From Oceanobacter mangrovi (GTDB lineage Bacteria; Pseudomonadota; Gammaproteobacteria; Pseudomonadales; Oceanobacteraceae), in the NCBI RefSeq assembly GCF_019740315.1, contig NZ_JAHXZR010000001.1, forward strand, positions 434,001 to 498,000: a stretch of 64,000 nucleotides of DNA, given 5' to 3'. Under the pieces are notes generated by a model, which searched no databases, was not told the DNA's origin, and saw only the letters and a program-made list of their open reading frames with translations. Position numbers and translations under genes: made by a program. This document shows, in pieces, positions 19,277 to 28,827 of this stretch (the first letter of the stretch is position 1; every line of letters starts with the position of its first letter).

Positions 19277-19645
19277 TCAGTTCCAGCTTGGTGCGCTGTT
19301 AAAGCCGTTGTTGAGTGGCTGTTCCGCAGGCTGTGGCTGGGCTGCTGTTTCAAGCATGTCTGCGCTGTCTGCTGCTGGCAGCAAATCGGCAACCGCACCG
19401 TCGAGGGCTTGCAGCAGGGATTCAACGCGAGCGTCGTTTTCGTGCTTCTCGTGTGACAGGCGGACCTGTTCTTTCTGCAGTTCTTCTACCTGACCTTGCA
19501 GGTCAGCGTTCTGCTGCTGGCTGGTCGCCAGTTCAGCGCGCAGCTGTTCCAGCTCTTCTTGCAGTTCCATGTTACCCAGTTGCAGGTTTTCCAGCGTCTG
19601 AATGGTCTGGGTGATCTTGCTTTGCAGTTGTTCGAGAATATCCAC
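19277..19645 (-). CDS. coiled-coil protein, ZapB-like
   Basis: A 122-residue protein. Residues 1-85 form one continuous coiled coil (MDILEQLQSKITQTIQTLEN, then LQEELEQLRAELATSQQQNADL). The rest is an alanine/proline-rich unstructured tail. The start resembles the cell-division factor ZapB/DUF904, though ZapB itself is about 80 residues. It is inserted between rdgB and hemW, which are normally adjacent in related genomes. The family call rests on coiled-coil pattern, which is weak evidence. Confidence 0.55.
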   Translation of the reverse strand: MDILEQLQSKITQTIQTLENLQLGNMELQEELEQLRAELATSQQQNADLQGQVEELQKEQVRLSHEKHENDARVESLLQALDGAVADLLPAADSADMLETAAQPQPAEQPLNNGFNSAPSWN

Positions 19646-19699
19646 GATGTACTTCTATCCGTTGCTTGGCTGATAAGCCTTGTGATGTCACTCGGCAGC

Positions 19700-19727
19700 G
19701 CCTGTCTGACAGCTGTCAGGGGCAGGC
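19700..19727. other. strong inverted repeat between rdgB and the ZapB-like gene
   Basis: A perfect 14-bp palindrome, ctgacagctgtcag (19706-19719), inside outer arms gcctg and caggc. As RNA it forms a compact hairpin after the rdgB stop. No T-run follows, so it may be an RNA-stability element or a protein site rather than a terminator. Confidence 0.5.
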
Positions 19728-19777
19728 GTTCCGAATCCCCCCGGGCTTGCGGCTGAGGGGCGAATGTTATTTGGTGT

Positions 19778-20386
19778 TCAGGGACGCCAGCGCGCCAGCA
19801 ATTGCTGGATTGCCTGGCCTCGATGAGAAATGGCGTTCTTGCGGCTTTTTTCAAGTTCAGCCGCGGCACATTGTTCGGATTCGACCCAGAACAGCGGGTC
19901 ATAACCAAATCCGCCTTCACCGGCCGGAGCGGTCAGAATGCGGCCTTCCCAGCTGCCCTGGAAGATCTGCGGGGTCGGATCATTGGCATGACGCATGTAA
20001 ACCAGCACACACTGGAAGCGGGCAGTGCGCTCTGCGGCTGGCACGTCGAGTAATTTTTCCAGCACCAGCGCGTTGTTGTCGGCATCGCCCTGACCGGCTT
20101 CATTCATGCTGGCGTAACGGGCGGAATAAATACCCGGCTGGCCGTTGAGTGCGTCGATTTCTATGCCGGAGTCGTCCGCCAGTGCGGGCAGACCTGTGAT
20201 CTGCGAGGCGTGGCGGGCTTTCAGAATGGCGTTTTCAACGAAGCTCAGGCCAGTCTCGTCAGCATCGGTAACGCCCAGTTCGCTTTGCGGCACCAGCTGG
20301 ATGTGGCGATCACTGAAATGGCTGTCGAACAGCTGTGAGAATTCACGCAACTTACCGGCGTTGCCACTGGCGAGAACAACTTTCAT
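19778..20386 (-). CDS. rdgB: XTP/dITP diphosphatase (non-canonical purine NTP pyrophosphatase)
   Basis: Hydrolyses dITP and XTP to monophosphates, keeping deaminated purines out of DNA. Signature [10 protein letters not shown] is at residue 6, with [28 protein letters not shown], and [12 protein letters not shown]. The 202-residue length is typical, and the C-terminal [10 protein letters not shown] is the usual ending. It is 14 bases downstream of the DUF4426 gene, in the metX operon. Confidence 0.95.
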   Translation of the reverse strand: MKVVLASGNAGKLREFSQLFDSHFSDRHIQLVPQSELGVTDADETGLSFVENAILKARHASQITGLPALADDSGIEIDALNGQPGIYSARYASMNEAGQGDADNNALVLEKLLDVPAAERTARFQCVLVYMRHANDPTPQIFQGSWEGRILTAPAGEGGFGYDPLFWVESEQCAAAELEKSRKNAISHRGQAIQQLLARWRP

Positions 20387-20400
20387 ACAGGGCTCCGCAA

Positions 20401-20847
20401 TTATTCTTCGTAAAATTTCTGGCTGAAATTGACGTCGTAGGTACGGCTGTTGCCGTCCGGCTTCACCTTCAGTGAAATACGATAGGTCTCGGCTTCGTCA
20501 AAACGGAAGGTGGCGATGTAATAAACCGCGTTGGTTTCCTTGATCTCACGGAATTCCAGTGCCCGGCTCTGGCCGATCAGGTTCTTGATGGTGCCGGTAA
20601 CGCTGGAGGTCATGGGAATCGGCAGCTGGTCATCACTGGGATTGTTGAGCACGGAAATATTCAGCATCGCCAGTTTGCCGGATCGTTCAATGCCGTAGGC
20701 CTTGGCCACGTCCGTGGTCAGGAAACTGGTGGTGAGGCCAATGTAGTGAACTTCATAGTCACCAAAAACCTGCTTTTGTTCACCACGGTCGGCCAGTGCT
20801 GGCAGTGCCAGCAGACACATCATCAAGACACTTGTTATGGCTTTCAT
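20401..20847 (-). CDS. DUF4426 periplasmic protein
   Basis: A 148-residue secreted protein with a signal peptide ([22 protein letters not shown]). The mature part is beta-rich ([20 protein letters not shown], then NISVLNNP and [20 protein letters not shown]). This is the conserved gene of unknown function found between metW and rdgB in Pseudomonas and relatives, annotated DUF4426. Its ATG touches the metW stop. Conserved linkage suggests a link to methionine or nucleotide metabolism, but nothing in the sequence shows what it does. Confidence 0.85.
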   Translation of the reverse strand: MKAITSVLMMCLLALPALADRGEQKQVFGDYEVHYIGLTTSFLTTDVAKAYGIERSGKLAMLNISVLNNPSDDQLPIPMTSSVTGTIKNLIGQSRALEFREIKETNAVYYIATFRFDEAETYRISLKVKPDGNSRTYDVNFSQKFYEE

Positions 20848-21467
20848 TACGCTCTCCGGGTCAGGTGGTAGATGGCGACTTCACCCAGCAGGGCAGGCCA
20901 CAAACGAATGGCCCAATGCTCCTGGTGATTATCGTCCACCACGGTCTTGTTCAGAATACGGATATTCTTGGAGGCACAGAGTTCCTCGAAATCCGTCATG
21001 GTGCATAAATGAATATTAGGCGTGTCGTACCAGGCGTGCGGCAAGGTTTCTGACATTGGCATGCGGCCTTTCAGGGCCAGATACAAACGGGTGCGCCAGA
21101 AGCCGAAGTTGGGGAAGGTGACGATGGCTTCGTCGCCGACCCGCAGCATTTCTTCCAGCAGCTGGTCGGGCCGTTGCACAGCCTGAATCGCCTGGGTCAT
21201 CACCACGGTATCTATGCTGCTGTCCTTGTAGTTGACCAGACCGTCGTTGAGGTCCTGTTCAATCACGTTGACACCATTGGCAATACAGGCGGTGATTTTG
21301 TCCGGGTTGATTTCCAGCCCGTAACCACGCACGTTCTTGTGTTCGCTGAGGTAGCGCAGCAGTACGCCTTCACCACAGCCGAGGTCGAGCACCTGGCTGT
21401 CGGGTTGAATCCAGTCCTGAATGATGGCCAGATCCGGTCGCAGGGATTGCAGGGTAGCCGGGCTCAT
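20847..21467 (-). CDS. metW: methionine biosynthesis protein MetW
   Basis: A SAM-methyltransferase-fold partner of MetX; in proteobacteria MetX and MetW work together in homoserine acylation. The nucleotide-binding motif [15 protein letters not shown] is near residue 27, then GLEINPDK and the MetW-specific [10 protein letters not shown]. 206 residues is typical. Its ATG overlaps the metX stop (ATGA at 21464-21467), so the two are translationally coupled. Confidence 0.94.
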   Translation of the reverse strand: MSPATLQSLRPDLAIIQDWIQPDSQVLDLGCGEGVLLRYLSEHKNVRGYGLEINPDKITACIANGVNVIEQDLNDGLVNYKDSSIDTVVMTQAIQAVQRPDQLLEEMLRVGDEAIVTFPNFGFWRTRLYLALKGRMPMSETLPHAWYDTPNIHLCTMTDFEELCASKNIRILNKTVVDDNHQEHWAIRLWPALLGEVAIYHLTRRA

Positions 21468-22618
21468 GCGTTGGCCTCCAGCTGGTTGGCAATGCGGTTC
21501 ATGTAGGCTCTGAGCACCTGATGGTAACGCGGGTTATCGAGCAGGAAGGCATCGTGCCCACCATCAGACTCAATACAGGCATAGCTGACGTTCTTGTCGG
21601 CTTCCATCAGGGCGTTAACGATTTCTTCGGAACGGCCCGGCGAGAAACGCCAGTCAGTGGTGAACGATACCACCAGGAAGTTGCACAGCGCATTGCTGAG
21701 ACATTTCACCAGATCGTGGCCGTAGTCGGCTGCCGGGTCAAAGTAGTCGAGCGCCTTGGTCATCAACATGTAGGTGTTGGCATCAAAGCGGGTACTGAAT
21801 TTCTCACCCTGATAATGCAGGTAGCTCTCGACCTGGAATTCCGGCGCGAAGCTGTAGTTAAGCTTGCCTTCGCGCAGATCGCGGCCGAATTTCTGCCGCA
21901 TGGCATCTTCCGACAGATAGGTCAGGTGACCCAGCATACGGGCCTGCATCAGGCCGGTTTTGGGAATGGTGTTGTGGTCGAGGTAGTTGCCGTCGTGGAA
22001 GTCCGGGTCTTTGGCAATCGCCTGACGGGCAACTTCGTTAAAGGCAATATTCTGCGCTGACAGCTTGGGCGCTGAAGCCACCACGACGGCGTTGGCGATA
22101 CGTTGCGGGAACTGGATCGACCAGCGCAGTACCTGCATGCCACCAAGGCTGCCACCGACCACGGCGGCCCATTTGGCAATGCCCAAATGATCGGCCAGCA
22201 CCGCCTGGCTGTTAACCCAGTCGCGCACTGCCACAATCGGAAAATCCGGACCGTACTGTTTGCCGGTTTCCGGGTTGATACTAATCGGCCCGGTTGAACC
22301 GCTACAGCCGCCAAGGTTGTTCAGTGCCACCACAAAAAAACGATTGGTATCAATCGGCTTGCCGGGGCCGATTGCGTTGTCCCACCAACCCGGCTTCTTG
22401 TCTTCCATCGAGTTGTAACCGGCAGCGTGCTGGTCGCCACTGAGGGCGTGACAGATCAGCACCGCATTACTGCGTTGCGGGTTCAGCTGGCCATAGGTTT
22501 CATAAACCAGATCATACTGCGGCAATACCCGTCCGGAGCGGAGGGTCAATGGCGTATCAGAATGGAAGGTTTGGGGAGTAACCAGACCGACGGAATCGTC
22601 AGGGATAACTTCCGGCAT
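21464..22618 (-). CDS. metX: homoserine O-acyltransferase MetX
   Basis: Acylates L-homoserine in the first committed step of methionine synthesis; the acyl donor (acetyl- or succinyl-CoA) cannot be told from sequence alone. Alpha/beta hydrolase fold with the nucleophile motif [14 protein letters not shown] near residue 150, catalytic aspartate in FTTDWRFSP and histidine in [12 protein letters not shown]. The N-terminus ([20 protein letters not shown]) is family-typical; 384 residues is normal. It is first in a leftward operon metX-metW-DUF4426-rdgB-zapB-like-hemW. AGGAA lies nine bases before the ATG. No SAM riboswitch was recognisable upstream. Confidence 0.94.
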   Translation of the reverse strand: MPEVIPDDSVGLVTPQTFHSDTPLTLRSGRVLPQYDLVYETYGQLNPQRSNAVLICHALSGDQHAAGYNSMEDKKPGWWDNAIGPGKPIDTNRFFVVALNNLGGCSGSTGPISINPETGKQYGPDFPIVAVRDWVNSQAVLADHLGIAKWAAVVGGSLGGMQVLRWSIQFPQRIANAVVVASAPKLSAQNIAFNEVARQAIAKDPDFHDGNYLDHNTIPKTGLMQARMLGHLTYLSEDAMRQKFGRDLREGKLNYSFAPEFQVESYLHYQGEKFSTRFDANTYMLMTKALDYFDPAADYGHDLVKCLSNALCNFLVVSFTTDWRFSPGRSEEIVNALMEADKNVSYACIESDGGHDAFLLDNPRYHQVLRAYMNRIANQLEANA

Positions 22619-22738
22619 TGGTGGCGTGTTCCTGAAATATGGGCGTACTTACATGGGACAGACTAACAGCTGCTGAGTGTATCAGTATTTGTCAGCCAGC
22701 ACAGGTGGCGAGCATGGCGACGAGCAGCAGTTAGCGGA

Positions 22739-23488
22739 TCAGGCCTGATCCGCTTCCGCTTGTTCGTCGGTTTTGCGAATCAGTCTGGATGCCAGTACGC
22801 CACCTTCAAACAGGGCATACATGGGCAGCGCCAGAATGGTCTGGGAAATAACGTCGGGTGGTGTTACCAGCATGCCAACGACAAAGCAGCCGAGGAAAAT
22901 ATACGGCCGTTTTTCCGACAGTGATTGCACCGTGGTAATGCCACTCAGCACCATCAGAAAGGTCGCCACCGGAATTTCGAAGGCGATGCCAAAGGCAAAA
23001 AAGATTTTCAGGATAAAATCGAGAATATTGGTGATGTCGGGCATCACCGAAATGCCTTCCGGTGCTGCCATGGTGAAAAAGCCAAACGCCAGTGGCAATA
23101 CCACAAAGTACGCAAAGGCAATGCCGAGGTAAAACAGCGCAATGCTGGAAAACAGCAGTGGAATGGCAAACTTCTTCTCATGCTGGTACAGACCTGGCGA
23201 AATAAAGGCCCAGGCTTGATGCAGCAGCACCGGCACCGCCAACAGCACCGCCAATACCAGGGTCAGCTTGAATGGCACCAGAAATGGCGCGGCGACGCCG
23301 GTGGCGATCATTTGGCCCTGGGCATCCGGCAGCAGGGCCGACAGTGGTTTCACCAGAATCAGATAAAGGTCGTTGGCGAAGTAGAACATGCCAAGAAACA
23401 GCACCAGTATCACCAGCACCGACTTCAGCAGCCGGTTACGCAGCTCTACCAGATGGGCAATCAGTGGTTGTTCCTGATCCTGACTCAT
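22739..23488 (-). CDS. tatC: Sec-independent translocase subunit TatC
   Basis: The polytopic core of the twin-arginine translocase; it recognises the RR signal peptide of folded export substrates. Six membrane helices and the hallmark N-terminus PLIAHLVELRNRLLKSV, where the conserved glutamate and arginine bind the signal. FEIPVATFLMVLSG and TPPDVISQTILALPMYALFE are family-typical. 249 residues. Its start overlaps the tatB stop by four bases. Confidence 0.96.
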   Translation of the reverse strand: MSQDQEQPLIAHLVELRNRLLKSVLVILVLFLGMFYFANDLYLILVKPLSALLPDAQGQMIATGVAAPFLVPFKLTLVLAVLLAVPVLLHQAWAFISPGLYQHEKKFAIPLLFSSIALFYLGIAFAYFVVLPLAFGFFTMAAPEGISVMPDITNILDFILKIFFAFGIAFEIPVATFLMVLSGITTVQSLSEKRPYIFLGCFVVGMLVTPPDVISQTILALPMYALFEGGVLASRLIRKTDEQAEADQA

Positions 23489-23895
23489 GATGGCTTGTGG
23501 GTATCCTGATCCGCAGGGGCTGGCATTGGCGCAGCAATGGAATTCTGTTGGTGTTGGGGATCGATATCGGCAACGATCGATGGCTCTGACGGCTGTTCAG
23601 CCTGACCTGGCAGGACGTCTGGTGCAGCATGGGCCTGGCGCTCGGCTTCCAGCACGGCTGCTGGCTTGCGAACGTCGTCGTCGAGGAAGGTCGCGTAAGG
23701 GTCCTTGAGCTTTTCTTTCAGCTCCTCGGCCCGTACCTGACGCTCCAGTTCGTCCTGAAAGCCATTGATGGTGCGACGCACACGGCCAATCATCAGGCCA
23801 ACCGTACGAGCAGCCTTCGGCAAACGTTCGGGTCCCAGTACCAGCAAGCCCAGCACACCGACCACCACCAGTTCGAGGAAACCGATATCAAACAT
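23485..23895 (-). CDS. tatB: Sec-independent translocase subunit TatB
   Basis: Single N-terminal membrane helix ([26 protein letters not shown]) followed by an amphipathic helix, then a charged and proline-rich tail: the TatB pattern, distinct from TatA by the conserved glutamate in the helix and the GPERLP hinge. It works with TatC in substrate recognition. 136 residues. It lies directly between tatA and tatC, touching both. Confidence 0.94.
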   Translation of the reverse strand: MFDIGFLELVVVGVLGLLVLGPERLPKAARTVGLMIGRVRRTINGFQDELERQVRAEELKEKLKDPYATFLDDDVRKPAAVLEAERQAHAAPDVLPGQAEQPSEPSIVADIDPQHQQNSIAAPMPAPADQDTHKPS

Positions 23896-24137
23896 CAGGA
23901 GTGCTTCTGATCCTTGTCTTTCTGGTCGCTGAAGTCAGCGTCCTTGACCGCGTCCGGCTTGTCGGCCGACAGGGTTTTCTGGGCTTCAGACTTGTCGTCT
24001 TCGTTCATGGCTGACTTGAAGTTCTTGATCGCGCCACCCAGATCACCGCCCATGTTGCGCAGTTTTTTGGTGCCGAAAATCAGAATCACAATGACTGCAA
24101 TGATGAGCAGTTGCCAAATGCTGATACCGCCGAGCAT
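23895..24137 (-). CDS. tatA: Sec-independent translocase subunit TatA
   Basis: An 80-residue pore-forming subunit of the twin-arginine translocase: short membrane helix ([22 protein letters not shown]), [24 protein letters not shown] amphipathic helix, and a lysine/aspartate-rich tail. It precedes tatB and tatC in the same operon and follows hinT by 20 bases. The substrates would include molybdoenzymes, which fits the moa operon further right. Confidence 0.95.
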   Translation of the reverse strand: MLGGISIWQLLIIAVIVILIFGTKKLRNMGGDLGGAIKNFKSAMNEDDKSEAQKTLSADKPDAVKDADFSDQKDKDQKHS

Positions 24138-24157
24138 AGCCTTGTCCTCTCAGATAC

Positions 24158-24490
24158 TCAGAATCCGGGCAGCGTGCTGCCGCCCAGAATATGAAAATGC
24201 ATGTGGAATACTTCCTGACCGCCTTCAACACCGGTATTGGTGATGGTGCGGAAGCCTTGCAGACCTTGGTCGGCAGCGATTTTGGGCAGGGTAAGCATCA
24301 GCTTGCCCATCAGTGCGCCATGTTCGTCAGCCAGGTCATTCAGGTTAACGATGTGCTGCTTGGGGATGACCAGCAAATGGGTATCGGCCTTCGGCGCAAT
24401 GTCGTGGAAGGCGAGAAAATCGTCGTCTTCATAGACCTTGCTGGAAGGGATATCACCAGCGACGATTTTGCAGAAAATGCAGTCGGTCAT
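24158..24490 (-). CDS. hinT: HIT-family purine nucleoside phosphoramidase
   Basis: A 110-residue histidine-triad protein that hydrolyses adenosine phosphoramidates. The triad HMHFHILGG (H-x-H-x-H) is near residue 98, and the N-terminus CIFCKIVAGDIPSSKVYEDD is that of bacterial HinT. It sits between hisE and tatA in the ubiE-to-tatC run, all on one strand, a common arrangement in Pseudomonas-like genomes. Confidence 0.93.
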   Translation of the reverse strand: MTDCIFCKIVAGDIPSSKVYEDDDFLAFHDIAPKADTHLLVIPKQHIVNLNDLADEHGALMGKLMLTLPKIAADQGLQGFRTITNTGVEGGQEVFHMHFHILGGSTLPGF

Positions 24491-24525
24491 GTTTGCTGAT
24501 CCTTGGCCAAGCTCTTCTATATCGG

Positions 24526-24858
24526 TTATTTGGGTTGCCGTGAGGCTTTTTCTTCCAGCCCGGAAATGTCGAAACGACGCGCCAGCTCATTCAGCACGGC
24601 TTCCGGACGTTCGCCCAGCTGCGCCAGCGCCACCAGGCTGTGGAACCACAGGTCGGCGGTTTCATAAACCACGTCCTTGTTGTCACCACTGGTTTCCGCG
24701 TCTTTGGCGGCCAGAATGGTTTCGGTCGCTTCTTCACCAACCTTTTCCAGAATCTTGTTGAGACCCTTGTGGTACAGGCTGGCGACGTAGGATGAATCCG
24801 GCGACGCACCTTTGCGTTGTTCCAGGATGTCTCCCAGGGCGGAGAGAATATCACTCAT
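24526..24858 (-). CDS. hisE: phosphoribosyl-ATP pyrophosphatase
   Basis: Second step of histidine synthesis: phosphoribosyl-ATP to phosphoribosyl-AMP plus pyrophosphate. The MazG-like all-alpha fold shows in [31 protein letters not shown] and [13 protein letters not shown], whose glutamates and aspartates bind magnesium. The gene is separate from hisI (110 residues), as in Pseudomonas, not fused as in Escherichia. It follows hisI by 69 bases. Confidence 0.94.
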   Translation of the reverse strand: MSDILSALGDILEQRKGASPDSSYVASLYHKGLNKILEKVGEEATETILAAKDAETSGDNKDVVYETADLWFHSLVALAQLGERPEAVLNELARRFDISGLEEKASRQPK

Positions 24859-24927
24859 TTAAGGCACCACTGTATGAATCTTGTCTTACCAATTTGCAAT
24901 TGAATCGGCCACTTTACCAGCGGCAGA

Positions 24928-25308
24928 TCAATAAATCTCTTTGGGGTCTTTCAGCACCGCATCAACGGTGACCCACTCGCCATCTTGCCAGACGCGGTAG
25001 AAACAGCTTTCACGACCGGTATGACAGGCAATTCCACCGATTTGCTCAACCTGCAGCACGATCACGTCGGCGTCACAGTCGAGACGCACTTCATGCAGCT
25101 GTTGCACGTGGCCGGATTCTTCGCCCTTGCGCCACAGTTTCTGGCGTGAACGGGAATAATAGATGGCGCGATTTTCCTGTACCGTCAGGCTCAGGGCTTC
25201 GCGATTCATCCAGGCCATCATCAGGATACGGCCAGTCTGGTAGTCCTGGGCGATCGCCGGAACCAGGCCATCAGCATCCCATTTTACGGCATCTAGCCAG
25301 TCACTCAT
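24928..25308 (-). CDS. hisI: phosphoribosyl-AMP cyclohydrolase
   Basis: Third step of histidine synthesis; a zinc enzyme that opens the adenine ring. Motifs: [59 protein letters not shown] and [11 protein letters not shown], which carry the zinc and magnesium ligands. 126 residues, the size of the single-domain enzyme. It is followed by hisE. Confidence 0.95.
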   Translation of the reverse strand: MSDWLDAVKWDADGLVPAIAQDYQTGRILMMAWMNREALSLTVQENRAIYYSRSRQKLWRKGEESGHVQQLHEVRLDCDADVIVLQVEQIGGIACHTGRESCFYRVWQDGEWVTVDAVLKDPKEIY

Positions 25309-25391
25309 GTTGCTCTCACTCGGGGTTTAACGGGCTGGCAACAGCCACAATTTTTTGAAGCCCGCAAGCATACCGCATGCTGTCGATGTCG

Positions 25392-27029
25392 TCAGGCCTT
25401 CCATAACATCCACAGCAGACCGAAAGCGGCCAGTGAAATACCGAACACATCGTTAATACCCAGTGCTACCGCTTGCCACCAGAGGAACAGCCCGGACAGG
25501 GTGGTGAGCGTGCCGATGGTCTGGTGACGCTTGCCCTGGTTCTGCTCCTCGATGGCCTTGCGCAGCGCCACGACTTCCCGTTGCAGCTGGTTCTGGTTTT
25601 CGTCGAGGTGATTCAGACGGGTCAGTGCACCATGCACCAGGCCGGGCATCTTGGGCGCTTTTTCGATCCAGGTCGGGAGCTGGCGCTTGAGTTCGGCAAA
25701 GGCGGCCTTGGGGCCAAAACGGTCGCGCATCCAGCGTTCCAGGAACGGCTTGGCGGTGCTCCACAAATCCAGCTGCGGATACAGCTGACGCCCCAGACCT
25801 TCGATGTTGAGCAGGGTTTTTTGCAGCAGCACCAGCTGCGGCTGCACTTCCATATCAAACCGGCGAGCGGTGCTGAACAGCTGGATCAGCACCTGGCCAA
25901 AGGAAATCTCGGCCAGCGGCTTTTCGAAAATCGGTTCACAGACGCTGCGAATGGCGGCCGCCAGTTCATGCACTTTGGTGGTCGCCGGTACCCAGCCGGA
26001 ATCGACGTGCAGCTGCGCCACCTGATAATAATCCTGATTGAAAAACGCCAGCAGGTTCATCGCCAGGTAGTGTTGGTCTTCCTGCGTCAGCGAACCCACA
26101 ATGCCACAGTCGATGCCGATGTATTGTGGTGTTTGCGGATGTTCGCGGGAGACAAAGATGTTGCCGGGGTGCATGTCGGCGTGGAAAAAGCTGTCGCGGA
26201 ACACCTGGGTGAAAAAGATTTCCACCCCGCGTTCGGCCAGTAACTTCATATTGGTGCCCTGGGCTTCCAGTTCATCAATATTGGCCACCGGAATGCCGTA
26301 GATGCGCTCGCTGGTCATCACCTTGGTACGGGTGTACTCCCAGTAGACTTCCGGCACGTACAGATAACCGGAATCGAGGAAGTTACGCCGCAGCTGGGTG
26401 GCGTTGGAGGCTTCGATCTGCAGGTTCAGCTCGCCATAAATAGTGTGACGATAGTCTTCCACCACTTCCATCGGCTTCAGCCGGCGGGCTTCGCTGGAAT
26501 AGGCGACAGCCAGTCGCGCCATGGTTTCCAGCAGTTGCAGGTCGCGTTCGATGGTGTGTTCGATTTTCGGCCGCACTACCTTGACCACCACGTCTTTGCC
26601 ATCGTGCAGTTTGGCGGTGTGCACCTGGGCAATCGAGGCAGACGCCAGCGGCTTGCTGGAAAATTCGGCAAACAGGTTGGCGATGGTGTCGCCCAGCTGG
26701 GCTTCGATCAGGGCAATCGCCTGATCTTCCGGGAACGGCGGTACCTTGTCTTGCAGGCGTTTGAGTTCCTGCACTATGTCGTCGGGTACCAGGTCCGGCC
26801 GGGTCGAAAGAATCTGGCCAAACTTGATGAAAATTGGCCCCAATGCCTCCAGCGCCATGCGCAGACGGGCACCGCGGCTGAGTTTGGCCGGTACCGGTGA
26901 CAGTCGCCAGGGAGCAATCATCAGCAATACACGCAAGCTGACGGGCAGGTGCTGCAGTGGAATCAGGCTATCAAGACGGTATTTGGTGAAAACAAACAGA
27001 ATCTTCCATAAACGCCAGAGTCGGGACAC
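25392..27029 (-). CDS. ubiB: ubiquinone biosynthesis kinase-like protein UbiB
   Basis: An atypical ADCK/ABC1-family kinase-like ATPase needed for coenzyme Q synthesis, peripheral to the inner membrane. The KxGQ motif is in [21 protein letters not shown] near residue 70, the alanine-rich loop in [17 protein letters not shown], the HRD-like site in [13 protein letters not shown] and the metal-binding aspartate in IGIDCGIVG. Two C-terminal membrane helices close the 545-residue protein. It is coupled to ubiJ, three bases upstream. Confidence 0.95.
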   Translation of the reverse strand: MSRLWRLWKILFVFTKYRLDSLIPLQHLPVSLRVLLMIAPWRLSPVPAKLSRGARLRMALEALGPIFIKFGQILSTRPDLVPDDIVQELKRLQDKVPPFPEDQAIALIEAQLGDTIANLFAEFSSKPLASASIAQVHTAKLHDGKDVVVKVVRPKIEHTIERDLQLLETMARLAVAYSSEARRLKPMEVVEDYRHTIYGELNLQIEASNATQLRRNFLDSGYLYVPEVYWEYTRTKVMTSERIYGIPVANIDELEAQGTNMKLLAERGVEIFFTQVFRDSFFHADMHPGNIFVSREHPQTPQYIGIDCGIVGSLTQEDQHYLAMNLLAFFNQDYYQVAQLHVDSGWVPATTKVHELAAAIRSVCEPIFEKPLAEISFGQVLIQLFSTARRFDMEVQPQLVLLQKTLLNIEGLGRQLYPQLDLWSTAKPFLERWMRDRFGPKAAFAELKRQLPTWIEKAPKMPGLVHGALTRLNHLDENQNQLQREVVALRKAIEEQNQGKRHQTIGTLTTLSGLFLWWQAVALGINDVFGISLAAFGLLWMLWKA

Positions 27030-27032
27030 GCG

Positions 27033-27713
27033 TTATTCTCCTTGCTGACTGGCGTTCGGCTGTTCGCGGCCTTGCTGGCGGCGTTGTTCAATCTGATCCA
27101 GCCGGGCGGTCAGGCGGTCAGTCGCCAGCTTGAGCTCATCGACGCGCTCAGAGGCGGCTTCCTGTTCGGCGGGATGGGTAAGAATACCGGACTCATCGTA
27201 AAGATAGTCGTGGGCGGCTGTCTGCAGGGTGGTACCGGTACGTTTGCCCCAGCTCAACAGACCGCGCAAACCCTGACCCAGTTGATGAGCAATCAGGCCG
27301 CCAGTTACGGGCGCAATCATGGCTTCCCAGTCGATCTCAAGCTGATCAACCAGCTTGCCGAGCGCCAGCGCCAGTTCGGTGTCGCCGTCGATCATCAGGT
27401 TACCAGCCAGGATGGCACTGGCCTTGTTACTGGCCCGGGCCAGCGCCAGCAAATCATTGACGGTGCCAACCAGGACAACGTCGGCCAGTGGATTGTCAAA
27501 ATCCGGCTCTTCGGTGCTGAGGCTCAGCTCAATGCTGCCATCCAGCAAGCGGACGGCGAGAGTAACGGAACCGGCCACTCGCACATGCACCAGCTTGCCT
27601 GCCAGCCGCTGCAATTGCAGCTGGCTGGCCGGGTCGTATTTGAGAGCATGGTTGATGGCGGCTTCCACCGGCAACAACAGCGCATGACCGAGTTCCACTG
27701 GCAACAGACTCAT
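27033..27713 (-). CDS. ubiJ: ubiquinone biosynthesis accessory factor UbiJ
   Basis: An SCP2-fold lipid-binding protein that organises the cytosolic Ubi metabolon. Residues 15-120 are the SCP2-like domain (LKYDPASQLQLQRLAGKLVHV, VRLLDGSIELSL). The C-terminal 50 residues are coiled coil (ERVDELKLATDRLTARLDQIEQ). The ATG at 27713 overlaps the ubiE stop (TGATG) and is preferred over the longer frame from 27773, which lies inside ubiE. About 226 residues. Confidence 0.93.
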   Translation of the reverse strand: MSLLPVELGHALLLPVEAAINHALKYDPASQLQLQRLAGKLVHVRVAGSVTLAVRLLDGSIELSLSTEEPDFDNPLADVVLVGTVNDLLALARASNKASAILAGNLMIDGDTELALALGKLVDQLEIDWEAMIAPVTGGLIAHQLGQGLRGLLSWGKRTGTTLQTAAHDYLYDESGILTHPAEQEAASERVDELKLATDRLTARLDQIEQRRQQGREQPNASQQGE

Positions 27714-28474
27714 CAGGGTTTGACACCCCGGTGCAGGGCTACCACACCACTGGTGAGGTTGTGGTAGCTGCAACGCATCAGACCAGCGTCTTCCATCATG
27801 CTCTTGAGGGTTTCCTGATCCGGGTGCATACGAATGGATTCAGCCAGGTATTTGTAGCTTTCGCTGTCGTTGGCAACCAGCTTGCCCATGAATGGCAGCG
27901 CGCTGAAGGAATACAGGTCGTAGGCCTTGCTCATGACCGGGTTGGTTGGCTTGGAGAATTCCAGTACCAGCAAACGGCCGCCGGGTTTCAGCACCCGCGC
28001 CATGGAGCGCAGTGCGGAGTCCTTGTCGGTGACGTTACGCAGACCAAAGGCAATGGTAATGACGTCGAAGCTGTTGTCGGCAAACGGCAGACACTCGGCG
28101 TTGGCCTGCACGTATTCGATGTTGCCAACATAACCTTCGTCGGTCAGACGATCGCGGCCAACGTTGAGCATCGACGAGTTGATGTCAGCCAGTACGACCT
28201 TGCCCTGCGGGCCAACAATGCGGGAAAACTTTTTGGTCAGGTCGCCGGTACCGCCCGCCAGGTCGAGTACCTGGTTGCCGGGCCGGACACCGCTCATTTC
28301 AATGGTGAAGCGCTTCCACAGCCGGTGAACACCGAAAGACATCAGATCGTTCATGATGTCGTATTTGGCCGCTACGGAGTGAAACACGTCCGCGACCATG
28401 GCTTGCTTGTCTTCGGTTGCTACGGTTTTGTAGCCAAAGTGAGTGGTCTTTTGATCCGACTCTTGCTGTGACAT
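27713..28474 (-). CDS. ubiE: demethylmenaquinone/ubiquinone C-methyltransferase UbiE
   Basis: SAM-dependent C-methylation of the quinone ring. Motifs: [27 protein letters not shown] near residue 30, [15 protein letters not shown] near 70, and [12 protein letters not shown], all UbiE signatures. The ATG at 28474 is chosen because AGGAGG is five bases upstream; a GTG six bases further would overlap that site. It is the first gene of a leftward run ubiE-ubiJ-ubiB. Confidence 0.95.
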   Translation of the reverse strand: MSQQESDQKTTHFGYKTVATEDKQAMVADVFHSVAAKYDIMNDLMSFGVHRLWKRFTIEMSGVRPGNQVLDLAGGTGDLTKKFSRIVGPQGKVVLADINSSMLNVGRDRLTDEGYVGNIEYVQANAECLPFADNSFDVITIAFGLRNVTDKDSALRSMARVLKPGGRLLVLEFSKPTNPVMSKAYDLYSFSALPFMGKLVANDSESYKYLAESIRMHPDQETLKSMMEDAGLMRCSYHNLTSGVVALHRGVKP

Positions 28475-28827
28475 AGGCACCTCCTGAACAGGTCGGCCAT
28501 TGTAGCCACGGGAAACCGGAATGTCTTGCGCTGTGCCGGATCTGCTACACGTTGAGGCCGCCTGGAGAGCGTTATTCCAGACTGTTCGCTACGCAAAACC
28601 GGCATAAGAGTCGTTATTTTCTTTTGAGTTCCGTCATAAAACGCAAAAAGCCTTAAGACTGTGTGGTTTTTGTTCATATAACCATCGGCTATTATCAAAA
28701 AACAACCAGAATACTGTTGGACGTTTGGGCCGGGACACTGAAAACAGGGATACAGGAACGGAATTGCCAGATATCGCCCATGGAGAGAACAAGCAGTCGA
28801 TGAGTCAGTTTACTCGAGGGATTCTCC
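28475..28827. other. divergent intergenic region upstream of ubiE and the OMP gene
   Basis: About 350 bases that must hold promoters for both directions. AT-rich stretches near 28610-28705 contain possible -10 boxes, but I cannot fix a promoter with confidence. Short open frames here look spurious. GAGGG at 28815-28819 serves the ATG at 28828. Confidence 0.4.

Noticed and set aside
22619..22738. SAM riboswitch before metX
   Set aside because: The 120-base leader has no recognisable SAM-II-type or other SAM riboswitch core.
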